Shown: positions 19,819 through 30,985, numbered from the stretch's first letter. The stretch is 64,000 nt of DNA from Rhynchopus euleeides (GCA_963210315.1 OY723322.1:124001-188000); one strand, 5' to 3'. Notes: generated by a model not told the origin, from the letters alone. Made by a program: numbers and translations.

Positions 19819-21816
19819 ATGGTTTGACAGAATTCTTAAGAGAAAAAGCTCTTTTTTCGTAAGAATTCGGGAATTCTTACAGGGGGGGGTCAAATAAACG
19901 TACTAAGTACTACTATTCGGCGAACGGGCGGGCCTAAATCGACCTAGCCAAAATAGTATAAAATACTTTGCGAGCGAATAGACGTACGTAGTACGTCTAT
20001 TCAACTTTTCCTAAAAATGCTGTTTGCAGGGGCTCTGCGGGGCTATTTGGTCCACCAGGGGCGCGCTGGTCACTGCTGCGTGCCCTGGCCCAGATCACTT
20101 CGTTGAAGGAAGGCCGGGGAGCGCCTGGCTGTGGCCCATCCTCTTGAGGCATTCCGTGAGCAGATGAAAGCATCCGACGTCGTCACTATATCGACACCAG
20201 CCGAAGATATTGGCCCTGTTGGTGGATGTCACAGGTCTACGGTGAGCTTTGTCTGGGGCGGTGGTGGTGGGGACTGCGGACGCCGTAGCTGAGGGAATGC
20301 GCGGCGGGCTTCAGCAGTGGTTCTGATGCCTCTGGACCGCATGAGCTTGCGGGTTTGCGGGGCCCGTGCACCCTGGTTCCCCGAAGTGGCACCAATAGAC
20401 CTTGTCCCCATTCCTTGCCCCAAAGTTTGTGGATTTGTGTGCCCCCTCCACTGGCAGGCGGTCCTCCAAAAAGAAAATCTCAAAAAAAACGAGATACTTC
20501 CCAAAAAAACGGGTGGGCAAAGTAAGTACTTGTATTCAACGGCCCAACGTGCCCCAGAGCCCCAAAAAAATAAGTACTACTATTCGGCTAAGTACTACTA
20601 TTCAACTAAGTACGTTTATTCGACCCCCCCCTGTAAGAATTTTCAAGAATTCTTAAACCCTGTGCCTGGAATTTTGACCGAGTTAGATAAAATTTTCAGT
20701 GCAATCCTTCAGCACCTCCCCCCTAGATTTTTAGGTTTTCTTGACCCAATGGTCGAAATCTGCGACATAGTGGAAATCCCGGGGACATGTCGAATTCGAA
20801 AATTTTGGGTTAAAAAACCCCAGGGGGGACCCTTTGGTTTCACCCCCTGTTGGGGGGCCTGGTGGGCGTTCAGGTGAGCTGCGACCCTTCGGGTTCTGAC
20901 AGAGTGCAGCAATGGTAATCAACCGTCGTGAACGTACTTTCGTGCCGGCATGGCTATCCATGGGCACCGTGGCATGTCGCCGCATCCGTTCCGATCACAA
21001 GTGCCAGAGGCAAATCAGGAGTCCTGGTCCAGTGCAGGCACCTGCGCTGCAGATACCCAAGGGACTGTTGTGCACAAAAATACACACACAAGGACATCAA
21101 CTGACCGAGGCAATGCACCTCGCAGCCTATCGATTCGATTCGGGGCACCAAGCCTCACGAGCTGGTCACGCGATACCAGGTTACTCCGCTGCGTGGCATA
21201 TTCCGTGCAGCCGAAATGGCTTGGGCAGCAGTGCACAGGGGACTTCTGCTGCACTGCGGCAGGACAACCCAAGCACGTGCCGCGTACATCCGGAGGTGAA
21301 GCTGAATGAGGAAGATCAGTGGCTTCTGGGAGGAAGAGGGCGACCGCGTCCACGTCGCGGATAGCACACTCAGCACACGAGCGGGCGTTGCATGAAATCC
21401 CCCATGTGTAAACAGGGGAAATCGGGCTTTTAGGGGATCCTGGTCAGGAATAAAAATTTCCACATATTTTTCGACTTCCTGAGGCCAAAAACCGGTGTTC
21501 CTGGACCCAGATGTGACATCTGGATGACATAATAAAAATCCAGAGTGCCTTAGAGGCGCGCGGGACATTTTTTTGGGGTTCGTGACTGGGGACCCCCTAT
21601 TTTGGGGGATTTCCCGTAGGTGGAAAATGTCGATTTTCCAATTTTAAATCACTCTGGGGGCACCTGCGGGGCCATATTTTGCATTTTCAGACAGGGGACA
21701 TATACCCTACAAACCCGATTTTCGGGTGTTTTGACCATTTTATGCCTTGTGCGAAAACGTGATATTTTTTGGATAAAATTCCAGGCACAGGGTTTTAAAG
21801 AATTCTGTCAAACCAT
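19819..21816. mobile_element. Terminal-inverted-repeat element, about 2.0 kb, with nested insertion
   Basis: Both ends carry the 19-bp arm ATGGTTTGACAGAATTCTT in inverted orientation. Outside them are nearly identical GC-rich 9-mers (GCCCCTCCC and GCCCTCCCC), a possible target duplication blurred by slippage. Next to the right end is AAACCCTGTGCCTGGAATTTT (inverted); the same segment reappears at 20655-20675, where it should follow the left arm. The left end has therefore been split by the insertion at 19880-20633. No transposase-like frame is visible. Confidence 0.6.
19880..20633. mobile_element. Nested 754-bp inverted-repeat element with TA target
   Basis: The ends read CAGGGGGGGGTC and GACCCCCCCCTG, followed inward by inverted AATAAACGTACT and tandem TAAGTACTACTATTC motifs. 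The dinucleotide TA flanks both sides, as for Tc1/mariner-type target duplication. No coding capacity; a MITE-like element is the simplest reading. Confidence 0.6.
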
Positions 21817-22157
21817 GCCCTCCCCTTTTTTGAAAGGGGATGGGAGGCGACTCAGCACTCAGCCTTCTAAGTGAAGGCTCCCTCCCTTCCCTCCCCCCCC
21901 TCCCTTCCACTGCGTATTTTTTTTGTCTTTCTGGTTTTCTGTGTTTCTGTCTTTGTTCTCACCACTACACCAAACACAAAACCCCCCCCGCCCCACCCAA
22001 TCATCCACATTGAGATCACCAAAGAAGGGGATCCTGTTGAACGATTTGAACAATATTGATTTTTAGCCGTGCTCATCGCACAGCCCTCCCTCCCGGTGAG
22101 TGGGAGGGAGGGGTGCTGTCTTCGGTGTTCTTCTCGCCGCACGGCGACATTTGCTTT
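21817..22157. other. Short spacer between mobile elements
   Basis: Pyrimidine-rich DNA (21885-22010) with no gene recognised. Confidence 0.5.
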
Positions 22158-24508
22158 CACCACGGACTAGTCGGGCAGTGACGGGTGGGGTCGACTAGTC
22201 GGGACGACGGGTGAAAACTCGACAGGCGGCACCCGTCGACTCGACGGGTCCACCCGTCGACTCGACGGGTGGCACCCGTCGGCACGACGGGTGAACCTGC
22301 TGAAACGACGGGTGTTCCAGCCATTTCCTGTTGATATGGGCCAATTTCCATTGAAAACCAGGGGAGTACCTTGCATGGCATCAGGTTATTTTTCACGCCG
22401 AACTATCTTCCCTGCACAGACCCACCCCCGATTACTTTCCATTTACAATTCCTAGTTGGTGATGGGGCCTCAAGTGCATGTGCGACGGCTGTTCTCGTGG
22501 ATTTTCATTGTTCGAGGGATCTTGACTCTGACAAACTGTGTCAGTTTGACAGAGCAACCTACTTCATGAAGGTGATCACTTTTCTGCCAGGCAAATTTTC
22601 GCCCCAGCCAACCCTTGCACAACCCACAAGGCAGTCTCCAAGATACCGTACCCTCATCACCACCCAGGCCAAGATACCCCAAGATACCATCATCACCACC
22701 CAGGCCACCCAGACGAGCCACACCAATCAATGCCAGCGGCAAAGCGTACTGCAGCGCAGGCCCTCGCCAGCGCTGTGGACATGACGGTGTTTGTACGTGC
22801 TTGGATCAACACGTATGTTGTCGAGCGTGATGCTGATGGGTTGAGCCACATGGCCCTGAAGCAGCTTCTCGGCAAGCTGGCGGATAATCAAGTCGACTGA
22901 TCCCATCATCAGTCTTGCCCTGTACAAAAAGTATGAGAAGGTGGGGGGTGGGGTGATCAGCAAGTCGACCGCGAAGGATGGTCGCACGATGTACGCTGCC
23001 CGTGTCAATAGCGGGTCAGACATCGAGTTTGTCGGGTTGGGCCTCCGGAAGAGCAACGGGAAGGACCACCCGACAGGGCTCAAGGAGATGGCCGACGCCT
23101 GCCCCGCGGCACTGCAGCTATGGTGAAGCTGTACGAGGCGGAGAAGAAACAGGCACAGAAGACCCAGCAGAGCAGGCTGGCCGTAGGCATTTTCGACGGT
23201 GCCTTCGCAACACGGTTGGTGACAGTTGCCGATAAGCAGAAGGATGAGTACAGAACGTGGTTCACGTTCAACTTCCTGAAGCAAATCGCAAGAGTGCAGA
23301 GAGGGGTTTTCGAAAAGGCGAACGTGATGTTTCGGCTCGCCTGCTTAGGGTAGCAGGGGACCATCTTGAGCTGTGGTCGGCATTTAGTAAGATGGGGTCA
23401 TCTTCGCACAGGAGCGCGTTTTGTACCACACCACGAAATGACTGGTTGAAACAGCTCCACGCCTGCCACAGGGCTAGCATCCAGGAACTTCATGAAGCTG
23501 GGTTTGAGAGCCTGTACGCAGGGGTCACCCCCCCTGCCGACATAAACGGGTTCATCGCAATACTCGCAGAGATCTTGCCTGATGGACCTGCCGTGCAGAA
23601 GGCTGTCCTTGGCAGCTCAACGTGTTCTAACATGACGGGAAACCAGGCCAGAGATGTTCTGAGTCGCTTACTCACCATTACCAAGACGAAGGGGGTGCAG
23701 CATCTACTCTGTATTGCAATGGAAATGCTTGTGCATTTCCGCTACAACGACATCCCCCATCAAGTACCACCAGGAGGGAAAGTGCGCGAAACAGTTCATC
23801 TTCTCGCTCATCGCAATGCACATCCTTGTGTTTGTCCTGGAGTGGGTGTCACCTGGGAGAACATCCGAGGGGCGTGGTGTTACATATATCCATTCGATGA
23901 GCCACTGGTTTGATCCAGAAGATGCACACCCCCTCGCCCTGAGTGACGAGGAACTGGAGAGGGGGAATGGCGTCTCCAAACGCCATGCCCTGAGGGTGAC
24001 ATCGCAGCAGACCGCCGAACGGGACCTGCTGCTCTTCGAAATGCAGAGGACCAAAGGCAAGGGGTGCGGCCTGCTGGACCAACCGAGCACCCCGACCCTC
24101 CTGAAGTTCGGCGCGATAAAGCTTTGCTGCTGTGTCACCGCGAGGAACGCTTGTTGGAAGGGAGCAACGGCAGCACTGCAGCGGAGACTCGAGTCCCTCA
24201 GCCTTGGATCTCACGTCACAAAAAGGGGGCGATGGAATTGTAAATGGAAAGTAATGGGGGGGGTGGGTCTGTGCAGGGAAGATAGCTCGGCGTGAAAAAT
24301 AACCTGATGCCATGCAAGGTACTCCCCTAGTTTTCAATGAAAATTGGCCCATATCAACAGGAAATGGCTGGAACACCCGTCGTTTCAGCAGGTTCACCCG
24401 TCGACTCGACGGGTCCACCCGTCGAGTCGACGGGTGCCACCCGTCGTTTCACCCGTCGTCATTTCACCCGTCGTCCCGACTAGTCGTCCGGGCGACTAGT
24501 CCGTGGTG
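22158..24508. mobile_element. 2.35-kb DNA element with about 280-bp palindrome-rich TIRs
   Basis: The left (22158-22453) and right (24235-24508) ends are inverted copies of each other, both opening CACCACGGACTAGTCG. Subterminally each has several near-palindromes of the form CCCGTCGACTCGACGGG, then a unique inverted block ending with CCATTTACAATTCC. The interior has plus-strand frames split by frameshifts (22727-24295). No target duplication is obvious. Superfamily not recognised. Confidence 0.8.
22727..24295 (+). pseudogene. Broken interior gene of the 2.35-kb TIR element
   Basis: Successive plus-strand frames look like one protein broken by frameshifts and stops: 22727-22900 (ends LGKLADNQVD then stop), 22941-23126, 23120-23353 (FDGAFATRLVTVADKQKDEY, with helical character), 23380-23913 and 23860-24295. 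Composition is normal for a globular, charged protein. I see no DDE triad or other recombinase signature, so its relation to transposition is inferred from position between the TIRs. Confidence 0.5.
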
Positions 24509-25424
24509 TTGGGCACAGAGGGGGGGGGGGAAGAAAGGGAGGGGGGAAAGGGAGAGAGAGAGAGAATGCAAGGGTACTCTCTCACTGGGAAGGGGTCTTC
24601 GCACAGAGCAGACGAGAGAAAAAAGAAAAAAATGGGGAGCTGTGTGAAGGGGTGGCTGCTCGCGGGGAGGCTGCGCAGGCGGGTGCCATCTGTGGGAAGC
24701 GGCAGCGGGGCAGGCACCGCGTATGCTTCCCAGCACCCTCTCCCCTGCCTGGCGCAGACAGCGGTTTTTACGCACAGTGTATGTGTGTCGTGCGCAACAG
24801 AGGGAAAAAATGGGTGGCGTATTTTTTTCTCTCTTTTTCACGCCCCGTCCGTTGCATCCAGAAGACGAGATGCAAAGGGTTCGAAGCGCAGAGATATACA
24901 CCTGGCAAGGGGGGGAAACCATCCGCTCTGTGTCAAAGTGTCATAAATTGCCACTTTTTTTGTGGCCTTTTCGTGTTTCTCTTCAAGGCTTCTCGAGCGA
25001 AGGCGCCTCCCCTGGTGGAAAAAGAAGAAAGAGGGGGCGGCTTTCCACAAGCAGAATAGAGCCTCTGATATAATCGTCCCTCCGGGAGGCAACGGCATCA
25101 AAAATCTGTTGAAGAAGAAAAAATACGGAAGGGGCAAAACTGCCGCCTCAGGGGACTACGCCGGCACCAAGCAGACGCAAGTGCACCGCCAGGGGGAGGG
25201 AGGCTGGGCTGTTTGCCCTTGTGGTTTCAGACGCGTTCTGTTTTTGAGGTAACTGGGGGGGGCGTGAAAAGCAAAGCCCGTACGCAGCTGACAGATACAA
25301 CAGCAGTCACGGGGCAGCAAATACGACGAGAGCTGGGCCCTCCCCCGTTATTGGCGTTCCTCTTGGTGCGGTGTGCCCATTCAATTCTCTTTCGTTTTTC
25401 TTTTGTGCCAGATTTGTGCCACAT
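24509..25424. other. Intergenic spacer before composite element
   Basis: No gene recognised. It has a GA run (24553-24565) and scattered low-complexity DNA. The last nine bases (25416-25424, GTGCCACAT) are the left copy of the flanking direct repeat. Confidence 0.5.
25416..25424. repeat. 9-bp direct repeat, left (candidate target duplication)
   Basis: GTGCCACAT abuts the left terminus of the 828-bp element; the identical nine bases abut the right terminus of the second copy at 46798-46806. Confidence 0.75.
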
Positions 25425-26252
25425 CAGGCCTGTCGCTAACTTTTCGATTTTGGAGATTTGGTGGGTTGACGCTCCTGTTTTGGGGGGGGGATCAGGGGGG
25501 AAAACACTAGGGGTCAATTTTTCTCGCGCGCGCTTCGCGCGCGCTCGTGTTGTTGCCGAATTTTCCCATCGGTGGACCACTAGGCGGGCACGGTGTGAGG
25601 CGCTGGGTTCCTTCCGTGGTTCCTCTCCCGCTCGCGCCGTCGGGTGCCGGAGGAAACCAAAAAATGGCTTTCGGGACCATGATTTCGACGCTGCCCCCTG
25701 ATATGCCACAGCCGTCAAAGCGCGAGGACTTGGTTACTAGACGGGCACGCGAGATGGGGGGTCTGGGGGGCGGAGCCCCCCAGCCGCCGGAGGCCACGGT
25801 AGTGAACATCTGTTCATTGTGGGCGTACAGATTCTGTGTGAGTTGGCTGCGTCCCCCTGAGGCGACTGGAGTGGTTGGATTCCCTGACCCGGTGGGAATC
25901 AAATGACTTGAGTACGAGACATACGCCACAGGGGGGTCTGGGGGGCGGAGCCCCCCAGCCGCCGGAGGCACGGTAGTGAGCATCTGTTCCTGCAACACCA
26001 TACTCTCTTCGACGTCGACCCAGTGAAAGTGGGTTGACGCTTGGTCGACGCTTGGTGAGCGTCGACCCAGTGTAATAAATGGGTTGACGCTTGGTCCAGG
26101 CTTGAATGGCAACCCAGTTCCACTGGGTCGACGCTCCAAGCCTCGACCAAGCGTCAACCCAGTCCACTGGGTCGACGCTGGGTCGACGCTTTTTTATGGG
26201 GGGGGAAACCCAAAATCACTGGGTCGACGGTCGACGCTTAGCGACATGCCTG
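25425..26252. mobile_element. 828-bp TIR element, copy 1
   Basis: The termini are CAGGC(C/A)TGTCGCTAA in inverted orientation. Inside are a perfect GCGCGCGC-TTC-type palindrome (about 25525-25545), two copies of the dispersed GC-rich hairpin, and a right third full of GGGTCGACGCT/AGCGTCGACCC inverted units. No plausible transposase frame; non-autonomous. Confidence 0.8.
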
Positions 26253-26603
26253 GAATGGGAGGGGGGGCGGGGGGGGGGGGGGGGACGCCCTTTTTTGATC
26301 ACGACCTGTGCAGATCGCACTGTTTGTGATTTTATTGCTTTGTTTGAGGGCCTTCCCCCCACGCTATCCTGCTACGAATAACGTTTTTCCCCCGGGATTT
26401 TTGGGCACCAGGACCCCCCAAATAATAGGGCCCCTAACTAAAGAAAACTCTTTCAGCACCGCCGTTTCGAATATTACGCAGTCTTCTCAACTCCGGAGTG
26501 GTACCTGTGAAGGAAGCAGGGTGAGAAAGAGGAAGAGATCAGAGAACCATCACCGTCGTACCATATCACCCACGCACATGCCTGTCATCGAACCGCGGTC
26601 TTC
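26253..26603. other. Spacer with degenerate 110-bp tandem duplication
   Basis: A G run (26262-26284) is followed by unannotatable DNA. Two related segments near 26486-26550 and 26600-26665 (TTCTCA...CCTGTGAAG...CAGGGTG...TCAGAGAA) form a decayed tandem repeat overlapping the end of the next frame. Confidence 0.45.
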
Positions 26604-27032
26604 TCAGCACGGGAGCGGACCTGTGAAGAATGCAGGGTGTGATAGAGACGAAGAGCTCAGAGAAGCGGCACGTACCAGAACCGCGTAGTCGGCCTTGGGT
26701 GCGGTTTGCGCTTCTTCGCTGCAGTACCTGAGACACCCCCACCACGAAGACATCGACTCCCCAAGGGAACGTTGATACTCGGGATAAGCCTCGAACGGTT
26801 TGCTCCTGCTGTTGCAGCCTTTGCAGGCAGGCACTAGCATCGGCTGGTAGAAGCAGCAGCAAGGAAACGACTGCCACTCCCCCACATGCGCAGCGACGTA
26901 GTTGTTCGGTCGGGCAGTGTCGTTTCCGCAACACGTGCACGGCGTCCCCTCCGGGACCACCCCGCCGAGGAACTGCCGTTCGTTCCTATCGAGGGCGGTC
27001 GTGCCCGTCAAATGGAAGAACGAGCCAGACAT
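26604..27032 (-). CDS. Small Cys-rich, possibly HNH-like zinc-binding protein (142 aa)
   Basis: A Cys-rich core at about 30-85 reads CTCCGND, then AAHVGEW, FPCCCFYQ and PACKGCNSRSKPF. The spacing CxxC, His, CxxCN resembles the zinc scaffold and CxxCN helix of HNH (His-Me finger) endonucleases, but the catalytic His pair is not certain. It lies within the mobile island and may belong to an element rather than the host. The last 25 residues overlap the decayed tandem repeat and may be spurious. Function unproven. Confidence 0.35.
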   Translation of the reverse strand: MSGSFFHLTGTTALDRNERQFLGGVVPEGTPCTCCGNDTARPNNYVAAHVGEWQSFPCCCFYQPMLVPACKGCNSRSKPFEAYPEYQRSLGESMSSWWGCLRYCSEEAQTAPKADYAVLVRAASLSSSSLSHPAFFTGPLPC

Positions 27033-27454
27033 CCTGCGCCGACACGCTGACTATTTCCTGCTGTGGATGTTGCAACGGGATAGAAGCCCACCCGAAGAGG
27101 TGCGAAAAAGGGGGGAGGAAGCGGGTTTGAAAAGTGCGGTTGTGTGAGAAGCAGTTCGGAGCAAGTTTTCCACGAGCGCCACCTGCATCCCCTTCGGCAT
27201 GTTGCTACCGCTCAGCGCAGGCAGCACCCGCGTCACCACGTGATCCTGATGCTCGCCCCGTGGGTCAACCTGCAAGACCCAAGGCATCAACATCAAGGGC
27301 CTGAAAACAAGAAGAGACCAAAAAGCGATACATACGTCATCGCTGTATGTACATCCCTGTCCCGGGTGGGGGAGGGTTTTTTTTTGCCATTCTTGCACGT
27401 GGCTTTCTTCCGCACTCTTTGCAGCGTTGCCTCACAGGTGGGTTGGGGGTTCTT

Positions 27455-27570
27455 TTTTTGGAGTTGTGCTAACAACGCAGGAAACTTTGCTATGCAGACC
27501 ATGCAGGACACACCACACCCGCAGCAGGCGTGTGGGGTGTTCTCGCGATCGACGAAGAATTTGCTGGTTC
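27455..27570 (+). repeat. Dispersed repeat, units B and A (partial)
   Basis: Matches, in opposite orientation, the A-B-A tandem at 44010-44222. Unit B runs from GGAGTTGTGCTAACAACGC to GGCGTGTGGGG; unit A begins TTCTCGCGATCGACGAA and diverges after about 18 bases. Confidence 0.75.
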
Positions 27571-28143
27571 TTCCCGCGCATTTGCCCTTACACAACCCCT
27601 CTCGCTCACACCCCGCGAGAAGCCCCCCACACGCCCTACACCCTTACCCCACACATGCCTTCCCACAACCGGAGGGAGAAGAAGGGGAAGGTGCCCCCCC
27701 CCCCCCCCCCGCGGAGGACCGCGTGGAGGAGGAGCAGGAGCAGGAGGTCGACGAGGAAGCAGAAGAGGAGCGGCAGGCGGCGGAACAGGCGGCAGCGGAG
27801 CAGGAGCAGCAGGCGTCGGCTGGAGCGCCCGCCGGGGTGACGCCCCCCCGCAGCCTCCGCAGGGTCGTGCGGAGGAAGGGGAAGGCCTCCCCCGCGCCCC
27901 CGCCCGCGATAGGCCACGAGGCCATGGTGGCGGAGTTGCAGGCTGCGCTGCCAGTGGTGCTCCCGTCGCTGCTGGGCCCCCTGGTGCAGCAGACACTGGA
28001 GGCCATGGGGAAGGCTCCAGGGGCACCGGGCCACACCGCCCACACCGCGCAGGCGCTGCAGATGGGAGACACGACCAACAACACCAACACCATTATCGGC
28101 GCGAACGCCACGGGGGGGGGAGGGGGTTCTCTCTGGGGCCTGG
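27571..28143 (+). other. Low-complexity open region (Glu/Gln/Ala/Pro coding potential)
   Basis: A plus-strand frame (part of 27144-28403) reads as an acidic Glu/Gln/Ala stretch, a basic stretch (LRRVVRRKGK) and a hydrophobic helix (MVAELQAALPVVLPSLLGP). It is flanked on both sides by the A repeat, so it may be the body of an element carrying a gag-like protein or simply compositional. I could not assign it. Confidence 0.25.
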
Positions 28144-28210
28144 GGTTCTCGCGATCGACGAATACCCGCTGGTTCTTCTCTCCCCTTTCTGATTTGCAGA
28201 CGCAAAGTTT
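28144..28210 (+). repeat. Dispersed repeat, unit A
   Basis: A 66-base segment opening TTCTCGCGATCGACGAATAC and ending CTGATTTGCAGACGCAAAGT. It occurs twice more, inverted, at 44010-44075 and 44157-44222. Its end resembles a 3' splice site (pyrimidine tract, TTTGCAG). Confidence 0.8.
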
Positions 28211-28956
28211 CCCACTTTTCGGACACGGTCTCGCCGTTGCCCTCGGGCCACACACCGGTCCCGGGGGCTGGCCGTCTCGTCTCCCCGCAACCGGCGGCTG
28301 CATGGGGCATGAGGACTGGTTGGACGGGTTTCTGTGTGTGAGGCCTTCTGTGCCGCGCCCGCGCGGCGCGAGCGACAACACGCACATCCCTCGCAAGCAG
28401 TGAGCGAACAGCACGAGGAAGTGCCGATTCGTTGTTCCCTCTCGTCCGACCGGGCAGCTCGGAACGTCCCCCAACACCGCTCCGCTCGGCCCTGCGAAGG
28501 CCACAATGCCGGTGGCGGCCGAACAATCCGAACAGAATAAGAAGGCAGAGCAAAAAAAACAGTGAAAACGGGTGCCGCGATTTCAAAAAGAAACCACGAC
28601 ACCAACCGAGCACCAACCACCGGGTTCAGTGCTCGGGCTGAACAGATGGGGAGATGGCTGATCAGCTGTGCAGACTCGAAGGCGGGCGGTGTTCTCTGCG
28701 GCGAACCGCAGCCTCTGCCAGCCTCCGCGGCGTGTCCGAAAGACCACAACACGGGAAGTGGGCAGATCAGGCCTCTCCGAACGACCTTCCCAACCCCAAA
28801 ACACAGGAACTCCATGGATGAATGAAGAAACGCGAAAAAACTGTTCAAAAAAAGTGCTCCTTCGCCCCTGCGCGGAGGGACGGTGGGCGGCGAGTGGGCA
28901 GACGGCACGAGCGCCCCGCACGTCACCTCGCGCAGCCTCCAGCGCCGACAACACGG

Positions 28957-29382
28957 TCACAGCCGCAGCACCACATTCGTCATCCCTGCACCCGACGTTC
29001 GCGCGGCGTCCGCACGCCGCTGGAGCTCCTTCGCCTCCTCCCGCCCAACGCCGTTCCCCAACAGATCGAGGGACGTCAGCTGCGAAACACACTCCGTCCG
29101 CAGCGCCTCCTCGACCAGCTCCTGCGCACCTGCGTCGCCGATCGAGTTGCCCAGCAGAGAAAGTGTCTTCAGATTGGCGAGACCGCCGGCCAGCATTACC
29201 TCCGCCACCTTGCAAGCTCCTTCGTCGCCAATCGCGTTGTGACCCATGTACAACTGTTCCAGCGCCGGAGCCGGCGGCAGTGCCTCGGCCAGCTTGCAAG
29301 CTCCGACAGGGCCAGACCAAGTCTCTTCAGATTGGAGAGACCGCCGGCCAGCATTGCGCCCGCCACCTGGCAAGCTCGGCAA
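28957..29382 (-). pseudogene. Decayed leucine-rich-repeat gene fragment
   Basis: It encodes ribonuclease-inhibitor-type LRRs (28-residue period): LEQLYMGHNAIGDEGACKVA, LANLKTLSLLGNSIGDAGAQ and LTSLDLLGNGVGREEAKEL. Upstream, the preceding repeat (GGLSNLKRLGLALS) is in a different frame, so bases missing near 29310-29330 broke it, and no start with a normal N-terminus exists. It sits just before the retrotransposon, whose insertion may have truncated it. Probably a relic of an NLR/RNH-like LRR gene family. Confidence 0.55.
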
Positions 29383-29442
29383 GTGGAAGCGTCAACGCAT
29401 CACAAACAATACGAGTAAAGAGCGGCTGTACTGGCGTGACAT

Positions 29443-29539
29443 TTTGCAAGAACAGCTAGCTTTTCGCACTAAAAAGACTCGTGGCAGCGTTCGGTATCCT
29501 GCACACATGCACTAGCAGGCACCGTTCGTACAAACAAAA
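29443..29539 (+). repeat. Retrotransposon terminal repeat A1
   Basis: Begins TTTTGCAAGAACAGCTAGC and ends CACCGTTCGTACAAACAAA. The A2 copy is at about 33540-33636. Confidence 0.85.
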
Positions 29540-29575
29540 AGTTGTTCGTACGTTTAGACCACACACCCTTAAACA

Positions 29576-30985
29576 ATGGCGCAGCTCAGGAAGGTGGATT
29601 GGAAGAAAATCCCCATTCCCCGCCTTCCTGAGGGACGGCGTGCGGCCCCCCTGCGCCCCAGGTGTGTGTTCCCCCCGTGTCTCATTGTCCACAGGGCTCC
29701 GGAGAGTGTCTCCTGCTGGCGCTGTGGGTGTCGTGCCCGCGCCAGCTGCCCGGAGTGGAAGGAGCTCGCGGGGGAAGAGAACGCCCTCGAGCGTTTTGAG
29801 AAAGACCCGGATGTTCCTGACTGGTGTTGCCCCCTCTGCGCCTACGCGGTGTCGACAGGGGAAGAGCTCGAGGGGGAGCTGGCGGAGATGAAGGAGGCTG
29901 AAGAGCAGGTGAGTGAGGCGGCGGCGGCGAATGCGGAGACCTTCGAAGTGCCGTTCCAACCTAAAGCCACCTCCCCTGCTGTCGTGCCCCCTCCCTCCCA
30001 AACAGGTCCGCCCCCCCCTGGTGCACAGGCACCCCCCCCAGCACAGGCTGGTCAGGATCCGCGCTCTGCCCCTACAGGGCAGGGTGGCGTGCTTCCTACT
30101 CACACGGCCACAGGGTCCTCTGTGAACACCCCCACAGGATGGAGCACCACGCTTCCAATGAACACGGCCACAGGGCCAGGGAACACTTTCCCACCTCACT
30201 CAGCCACAGGGCCTGCAGGTGCTCAGCCTGGTGCAGCATACTGGGGCCAGGGCATGATGAGCCCGAGCCCTGAGCAGAGCCAGTGGTTCGGGATGCAGCC
30301 GCCCGGCGGCTGGTCTGGGTACGGAGCACCCACCGGGGTTTTCGGGGGGATTGGAGGAACAGCACCTCCTGCAAGCACAGGCTTCCCCCCTCCTACCAAT
30401 GCCGCAGCGCTCTGGCCACAGTACCATGTCCGTCCTGTGCAGATGTTCGATTCGGTCGAGCCATCCAGGGTTGTCACGTGGGGAGAGGCCCTCGGGAACC
30501 CCCATCATGTGGAACACTTGTGGACTCGTCTGATGATGAGACACCCGTGCCCCACAACGGCTACTGAGTCGGGGCACCACCACGAGCGTCGGGTGCTCCT
30601 CTCGCTGCTCCGCATGGTCATCTTCTCCCCTGTGGCCAGGGCCCTTCCGGAGATGCTGCACATCCTGGTCGTTCGGCTGGAGGCCATCCTGCTTCGGGAG
30701 GGCTGGATTAAAGCAGCCTCCCTCAACAAAGACCAGGCAATTGTGGGATCCGGGGAATTCGAGCACAGGCTCGCTTCCCTCCACTTCTCCGAATGCACGC
30801 GCGAGAAGTTTGCTGCGGCCCAGTCGGAGGCCAGGGCTACCGCGGCACGGCACAGGCCCCCGGCGAACCCGAGCCCGGGAAACCGCCAGTACCCTCAGCA
30901 CAACCAGGGATCCGGACGCGCCGCCGGCCACAAGAGGAAGGGTGGGGATTTTCAGCACCCCCAGCGCCCTCGACCGTCACAGTGA
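29576..30985 (+). CDS. Gag-like protein of tyrosine-recombinase retrotransposon (469 aa)
   Basis: First frame of the element. Residues 40-95 hold a Cys cluster (CWRCGCRARASC, then WCCPLCAYAV) that could bind zinc. Residues 130-270 are Pro/Thr/Gly/Gln-rich with repeated (TATG) units. A helical domain (about 285-420, HVEHLWTRLMMRHPC to KFAAAQSEARAT) and a basic Gln/Arg-rich tail (about 425-469) suit RNA binding. Position and composition suggest the structural Gag. The start at 29576 follows the left repeat by 36 bases. Confidence 0.65.
   Translation: MAQLRKVDWKKIPIPRLPEGRRAAPLRPRCVFPPCLIVHRAPESVSCWRCGCRARASCPEWKELAGEENALERFEKDPDVPDWCCPLCAYAVSTGEELEGELAEMKEAEEQVSEAAAANAETFEVPFQPKATSPAVVPPPSQTGPPPPGAQAPPPAQAGQDPRSAPTGQGGVLPTHTATGSSVNTPTGWSTTLPMNTATGPGNTFPPHSATGPAGAQPGAAYWGQGMMSPSPEQSQWFGMQPPGGWSGYGAPTGVFGGIGGTAPPASTGFPPPTNAAALWPQYHVRPVQMFDSVEPSRVVTWGEALGNPHHVEHLWTRLMMRHPCPTTATESGHHHERRVLLSLLRMVIFSPVARALPEMLHILVVRLEAILLREGWIKAASLNKDQAIVGSGEFEHRLASLHFSECTREKFAAAQSEARATAARHRPPANPSPGNRQYPQHNQGSGRAAGHKRKGGDFQHPQRPRPSQ

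Noticed and set aside
25507..26167. 216-codon frame within the 828-bp element as a transposase
   Set aside because: The frame is built from hairpin and GTCGAC repeat sequence and contains no DDE or other catalytic pattern.
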